NCBI RefSeq assembly: GCF_009389715.1
Contig: NC_052400.1
Span: 2,728,001-2,792,000 of the forward strand
Direction of reading: 5' to 3'
Source: Phoenix dactylifera
Lineage: Eukaryota; Streptophyta; Magnoliopsida; Arecales; Arecaceae
DNA length: 64,000 nucleotides
Under the pieces are notes generated by a model. That model searched no databases and had not been told where the DNA came from. It saw only the letters and a program-made list of their open reading frames with translations. Both the position numbers and the translations under genes were made by a program. Of the stretch, positions 62,406 through 64,000 are shown piece after piece. The stretch's first letter is position 1. Every line of letters starts with the position of its first letter.

Positions 62406-64000
62406 AAAATACAGGCGAATTCCCGTACATCAATGGAAAGAGCATTTTGCTCACGGCCACTCCTCTTGTCAAGATAAGGATGACCATGATGGACATCATG
62501 CTCATGGGCTTCACCAAATCTTTTCCTTTAGACAAGATGGTGGGAGCTCCTAACTTATAAAACAATAATATTAATAGAAAGTAAGATGGTGGGAGCTCTA
62601 GTGTTGGTTCACTCACTTGGTCAGTCAAAATGTGCCCTCCTAACAACATGGTAAATGTGCAGGTACAGAGGCAGCAAGAAGAGTTATTTTAATGAAATGT
62701 GGTGCTTGCCCAATAGATGGTCACTTGTCCATTCTAGAAGGCCTATCTAAAAAAGTCCAAAGCTCTATTTTATCTTACTAGAAAGTTAAAAAAGAAAAAG
62801 CCTGCCAGGGAAAGACTGAGCTAAAATAAACCAGTAGTTCACATTGTGACAACAACTCTTGCATTGCATTCCATGGAGAAAAACATGATGTGAAGATAGT
62901 TTCATATATCTACTTTTGAGAGATATTGTTAGATATTGGGAATTATTGAGTTCCAGTTGGTAGGGGGCAAGAGGAGGCCATTGCTTCCCCACATTTTTCT
63001 TTATAATCTTTTTGAGGGGGCCATAGAAGTGAAGAACCGAGAAATTATATCCTACACGGCATGGGTCATCTAGCCATGCATGTTGATAATCACAGCCGCT
63101 CATTCATATAGCCATGCGCCAAAGATGAGCATTTGATGAATGAGGCTCATAGAAATGAGCAGCTGTGATTGAAGGCGTGCATAGCTATATGGTGCATGCA
63201 GTGTAGGGTATAATTTTTGTGAAACGGTTACCATTTTAGATGACTGAGAGTCTTTGAGCCAACAAAGTCTTATCGCTTCTAAATGTCAAAAAGAATGAAC
63301 TAAAGTGCCTTGGGTGGTGGATCCTCCGCTAAAGGATTGGTGGGATTCAGGTTCTTTTTTTTTAGGGGGTGGTGGGGGTGGCGGTGGGTAGGTTGTGGGC
63401 TTTAGGCATCTTTTTGTATCCAAGAGGGAAGGCTGGGCCACTCAAAAACGAGCTCAAAGACTTCAAGCAGGCTATATATTAGCCTTTGTTTGCTTCTTTC
63501 TTATTTTCCAAAAGATGCTTCTGCTTAATTTAAAGGCACATATCTTTCTCACTCATGATGTGCTCAAGACTCTTAGCCCTTAGGATTGTATACATCAGGG
63601 AGAACTATAAATTAAGTGATTATGTAACATAGTCTCTGATGTTCAATTTGCTTGTCCTTGTCCCCACTGTATACTAGGTAATATACCTTGGATCTCGGCA
63701 TTTCCTCTCGGATAAACGTCAGTATTTGTTTGTTTCAGCTTCCAATCAATTGGATAAGGTAGCAATTAAGATGAGATAGAGCTAAGGTTGGCGATGCTTA
63801 TCTCTTCTATATCAATGATACAAGATGAGTCACTTGGACCACACATGGGTGGAACAGGAAATAGAAGGACGACAAGTGGCCACAAAAGAGTCGAAGAAGA
63901 AATTTGGAATCATGGAATTAATATAATGCATGTAGATCCTGTTCCGATACCAGAGAATCTTAGTCCGACAAAAATCTTTCTTATGAATATTTGAATTCTT
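62406..64000. other. Right-end spacer, no gene recognised
   Basis: Holds the hairpin element at 63042-63217 and a G-rich run (63365-63400). AAGATGGTGGGAGCTC occurs twice, at about 62536 and 62583. Confidence 0.5.
63042..63217. repeat. Long inverted repeat able to form one hairpin
   Basis: The left arm (about 63042-63108) contains AATCACAGCCGCTCATT and the right arm (about 63150-63217) contains AATGAGCAGCTGTGATT, complementary at 16 of 17 positions. The pairing continues outward through CATGCA/TGCATG and CCTACAC/GTGTAGG to AAATTATA/TATAATTT. The loop is about 42 bp. It could be a small MITE or the fold of a small-RNA precursor. Confidence 0.8.

Overview
The window is plant nuclear DNA, most likely from a non-grass monocot (palm-like). 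Signs of this are GT-AG introns up to several kb, AT-rich introns and spacers with many TA and GA/CT microsatellites, one very GC-rich intronless gene, and plant-only gene families. The monocot and palm placement is inference; no species marker was recognised.

Five protein genes can be built completely, with every intron phase closing. From left to right: (1) ADCS, plastid aminodeoxychorismate synthase, minus strand, 8034-20689, 13 exons, 930 aa. (2) A CIA2/CIL-type CCT-domain regulator of chloroplast import genes, minus strand, 23972-26001, 3 exons, 411 aa, with a GC-AG second intron. (3) A giant tail-anchored coiled-coil (golgin-like) protein of the TNO1/At4g31570 family, plus strand, 37604-49468, 8 coding exons, 2745 aa. 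(4) A short single-B-box protein related to BBX32, plus strand, 53645-54082. (5) A GT14 beta-glucuronosyltransferase (GlcAT14 type), minus strand, 55950-58884, 4 exons, 410 aa.

Layout: 1-8033 is spacer downstream of ADCS. ADCS introns hold two 480-bp direct repeats (intron 1), a 730-bp foldback-like element (intron 8) and GA/poly-G tracts (intron 11). Immediately upstream of ADCS lies a decayed L1-type LINE on the minus strand, into which a poly(A) retroposon has inserted with an 11-bp target duplication. Between CIA2 and the golgin gene (26-37.6 kb) are repeats, MITE-like elements, an LTR-like stretch and a first-exon relic of a MIF/D-dopachrome-tautomerase-like (MDL) gene that has lost its ATG. 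The right end (59-64 kb) holds two inverted-repeat elements and no recognised gene.

The genes do not form an operon-like system. ADCS makes the p-aminobenzoate precursor of folate in plastids, and CIA2 drives nuclear genes for plastid import and translation. The golgin-like protein and GlcAT14 both belong to the Golgi/TGN secretory system. I see no undescribed multi-gene system. The best leads are the in-frame 81-nt ADCS intron, the GC-AG intron inside the CCT domain, the truncated BBX32-like protein, the nested retroelement upstream of ADCS, the MDL relic and several new-looking inverted-repeat elements.
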